From the NCBI GenBank assembly GCA_030141585.1, contig JAQIFP010000049.1, positions 1 to 41,381 of the forward strand: DNA of 41,381 nt. The letters are read 5' to 3'. The notes below the pieces were generated by a model. The model was not told the origin of the DNA and did not search any database. It was given only the letters and a program-made list of their open reading frames with translations. A program made the translations under genes and the position numbers. Position 1 is the stretch's first letter, and every line of letters starts with the position of its first letter. This DNA comes from Ophryocystis elektroscirrha (Eukaryota; Apicomplexa; Conoidasida; Neogregarinorida; Ophryocystidae). Positions 39,001-41,381 of this stretch are shown here, piece by piece.

Positions 39001-41234
39001 AGTTCGCTCAGAAAAGTAACGTTTTAGTTAATTGAGTGTATATTGTTAATTGAATACAAAAACATAAATTATCCCAACTTACACTGATGGATTCTGTATA
39101 TATTCGGATATCAGTTTGTGCAGCGTTTATTAGTTGCTTTAAAAAAACTATTTCTCTCATGTAGTGATCTGCGTCCCTGGCAATTGATATCTGATCTAAT
39201 TCAATCTATCAAAACTTTGATAGATTTGCAATTAAGATTACTTTTCTTCTTTCTTTATAAGTTTCTTTGAGCGATTTTTGTAATTCATAAATTTGATTCT
39301 CAAAGTCTTGACGGCGGTCTAACTGTCTTTGTAAATCTTGTTTCTTTATAGCTAATTTATTTTTTGTAGACTCCGAAAGTGAGGATAAATGACTATGTAA
39401 GTATAATTACATTAACGCTCTATGTGTATGTATAAATGCAGATAACAAAAAGTAAATAATCATAGAACTCAGTAAACAGAAAATCTGATCATAATATTTA
39501 ACAAAACTTTTAAATAAATAATGCTTTTAATGATTCTAAAAAAACGTGAAAATCTTTTTGACAGTTATTTGAACTTATCGAACTACAACTATGCAACAGT
39601 GTGATTGGAATTGAGTAATATAAGCAGTTTCCAATAAAATTATATAACAAATTATAAGTATTTACTTCATTTGAGAACAAAGTGCATCAATTTGTTCTTG
39701 AGCTACTTTGGTAAGTATATTCGCAGACTGTCATTTAAAAATTGAGTATAACTTAAACAATACTTTTATTGCTTGTTGAGCGTAAGCTTCAGACAATTCA
39801 AATTCAGTATTTTCCTCATCATCAAAACCTAAAAACCTAAAGAATTAATGAATCCATTTTTACTTTTCCAATTTTGATATGGTATCAGTTTTTTTTGGCT
39901 TGATTGTTTCAGATTTGACTAAATCTCCAAAAGTTCCTTTTGTACTTAACACATAGCATATGTTGTAATAATTACCTTTTTTTTTTCTTTGAATTTATCG
40001 ATTTATTTGGATTAAAATCAGAGTCCTGAATATTTAAATGTAAACTTTCAAATATTACTTCACAGCAAGATCCAGCATCGGGAGGTGAAAAAAAAGACCA
40101 GTTAGTATCATCACCCTAATATTCTGATACAAAGTGTTGAATATTACTAGCTCATCGATATTTAAAGCTTCTAATGATTCTGGCAAGCTTTGAGGTACTG
40201 GAATTCCTTCACGACAAACGGTGATCTTGATATTATTTAATTTGATATTTATACCAAATGCATTGCAATTATGAATTGTTTTGGATTTAATTGACCAGTT
40301 TGATTTGTGTCAGCAAGTTCCCTATAGTGTATAAAAACTTTTGACGTTAATACCATATCTGTGATAAAGTGTTGTCATCTAAACCAGAGCGACTGAAAAA
40401 AACTCTTGCTTGTTCACCTTATAATGTGTAGTACGAATTTTCGTCTTACCATTTAAACAACAATCTTTGCTTAATTTTCTTAGAAGTTCCAAATATATTA
40501 AACTTTGTTCTCGCGTTATATAGAAAGGATCCCCTTCGTATAAAGGTTTTTGTGCTAAAGAAGACCAGCCAGTCTGTTTTATGCCAATAATTTCTTATTG
40601 CCTACAGATGGAAACGCTGTATATAAATCAGCTGGAACTTCCAAATTAGGTTGCGTCTTATTTGGAAATTATTATTTTAACAAATTTACAGAAATATAAC
40701 CACTATGAGAAAAAACTGGTAATTCAGGAGGAGCTACATAAGCATATAATCATCAATTTAATTTTTACCAAACATAGCATTTTCAAAAGAAACGGGATTA
40801 TTATTTTGTGCGTGTCCTATTAAACGACACGCAATACAAAATTCTTCAAAACTTAAGCTATTTTCCATAGTGCGATCTGCAATGCTCCAAATCTGAAGAA
40901 AATAGCAGCTATGTATATATTAAATGTATCTACTAAAACAGTTATTAACTTGTTAGTTATAAAATAATTAGCGTATAATTAATACACAAATTTAGTCATT
41001 TTATATATTGTAAAATTAATACTTAAAAAAAAATACATATGTTATGAAATTTTGACTACGGATGAAATTTACTTTTTGTAGCAGCTGATTAGATAAATTA
41101 GACTGTTTCAAAAATTCCATAGCAGATGCATAAGGCAATCTTTTTAACGCAGGCCCTTCTGTCATATTCCAGTTTTGCTCATAAAGAGCACATTCTACAT
41201 CTGTTACTTGGGGTAAGGCTGGCGGATTCGGCAT
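36075..41234 (-). CDS. Eps15-like protein with two EH domains and coiled coil
   Basis: Twenty-five exons, 762 aa: 41234-41073, 40892-40769, 40733-40690, 40656-40606, 40573-40449, 40416-40354, 40321-40255, 40225-40148, 40115-39976, 39944-39864, 39836-39764, 39727-39666, 39392-39242, 39205-39083, 38623-38411, 37993-37760, 37447-37292, 37260-37131, 36731-36694, 36662-36608, 36575-36558, 36520-36489, 36210-36198, 36167-36135, 36097-36075. EH1 (~10-95): [33 protein letters not shown], with a degenerate EF-hand. EH2 (~150-235): [22 protein letters not shown]-hand [19 protein letters not shown], then [16 protein letters not shown] long heptad-rich region (~340-600) follows, then [10 protein letters not shown] with an NPF motif. 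Eps15-type proteins act in clathrin endocytosis; EH domains bind NPF peptides. Seventeen introns are 27-37 nt. An upstream exon beyond the right edge is possible. Confidence 0.85.
38106..38236. repeat. 10-bp microsatellite (TATATATACA)n in EH-gene intron
   Basis: About a dozen nearly perfect copies of a 10-bp unit in the 417-nt intron 38410-37994. It makes a Tyr/Ile/Met-rich open frame on the minus strand that is not a gene. Confidence 0.92.
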
Positions 41235-41381
41235 TGATTCGGCAATTTCACTTGCTAAAAATCAATAATGAGTGCGAAAAATAATAGAATGCTTCTAGCT
41301 TTCTTTGCAAGTTTTGTTCACAGTTGTGTTTTTAAACAAATATTGATTGAAGCGCTTCTACTACGCTTCTACTGCATTTAT
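41235..41381. other. right-edge flank of EH-protein gene
   Basis: Upstream of the proposed EH-protein start on the minus strand. The frame stays open upstream to a possible acceptor (TTTTTAG at about 41258-41264), so a 5' exon outside the window cannot be excluded. Two direct copies of a short motif, AGAAGCGC or AGAAGCGT, lie at 41347-41370. Otherwise nothing recognised. Confidence 0.4.

Overview
This window is a gene-dense, very AT-rich piece of a unicellular eukaryote's nuclear genome. It carries 14 protein-coding genes on both strands, all intron-containing, plus one U6 snRNA gene. The standard genetic code fits every model. The lineage is not settled. The subtilisin resembles apicomplexan SUB proteases, and tiny introns occur in several alveolates, so an apicomplexan or other alveolate-type protist is my best guess at low confidence. 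The MPP beta subunit implies a protein-importing mitochondrion.

Layout, left to right: secreted subtilisin-like protease (-, cut by the left edge); kelch-repeat protein (-); plant-type MscS-like channel (+); TMEM184/OST-alpha membrane protein (+); condensin II subunit H2 (-); F-box/leucine-rich-repeat protein (+); BUB1 checkpoint kinase (-); U6 snRNA (+); SPB1/FTSJ3 ribosome-biogenesis methyltransferase (+); mitochondrial processing peptidase beta (-); V-ATPase subunit B (-); CDK11/PITSLRE kinase (+); ROK1/DDX52 DEAD-box helicase (-); secreted PEBP-family protein (+); two-EH-domain Eps15-like protein (-). The gene set is mainly housekeeping: mitosis (condensin II, BUB1), ribosome assembly (SPB1, ROK1), splicing and transcription (U6, CDK11), organelle function (MPP beta, V-ATPase) and membrane traffic (EH protein).

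The most striking property is the intron architecture. I reconstructed about 57 introns of only 27-37 nt, next to a separate class of roughly 69-600 nt with almost nothing between. Every model was built by hand from GT/AG sites, reading phase and family similarity. For the 13 complete models the summed exon length is divisible by three.

Gene ends are also extremely tight. Two convergent pairs overlap in coding sequence (24 and 15 nt), V-ATPase B stops 13 nt before the MPP beta start, and the V-ATPase B and proposed CDK11 starts are 27 nt apart. Long introns and spacers carry AT microsatellites; one condensin intron holds an 11-copy minisatellite.
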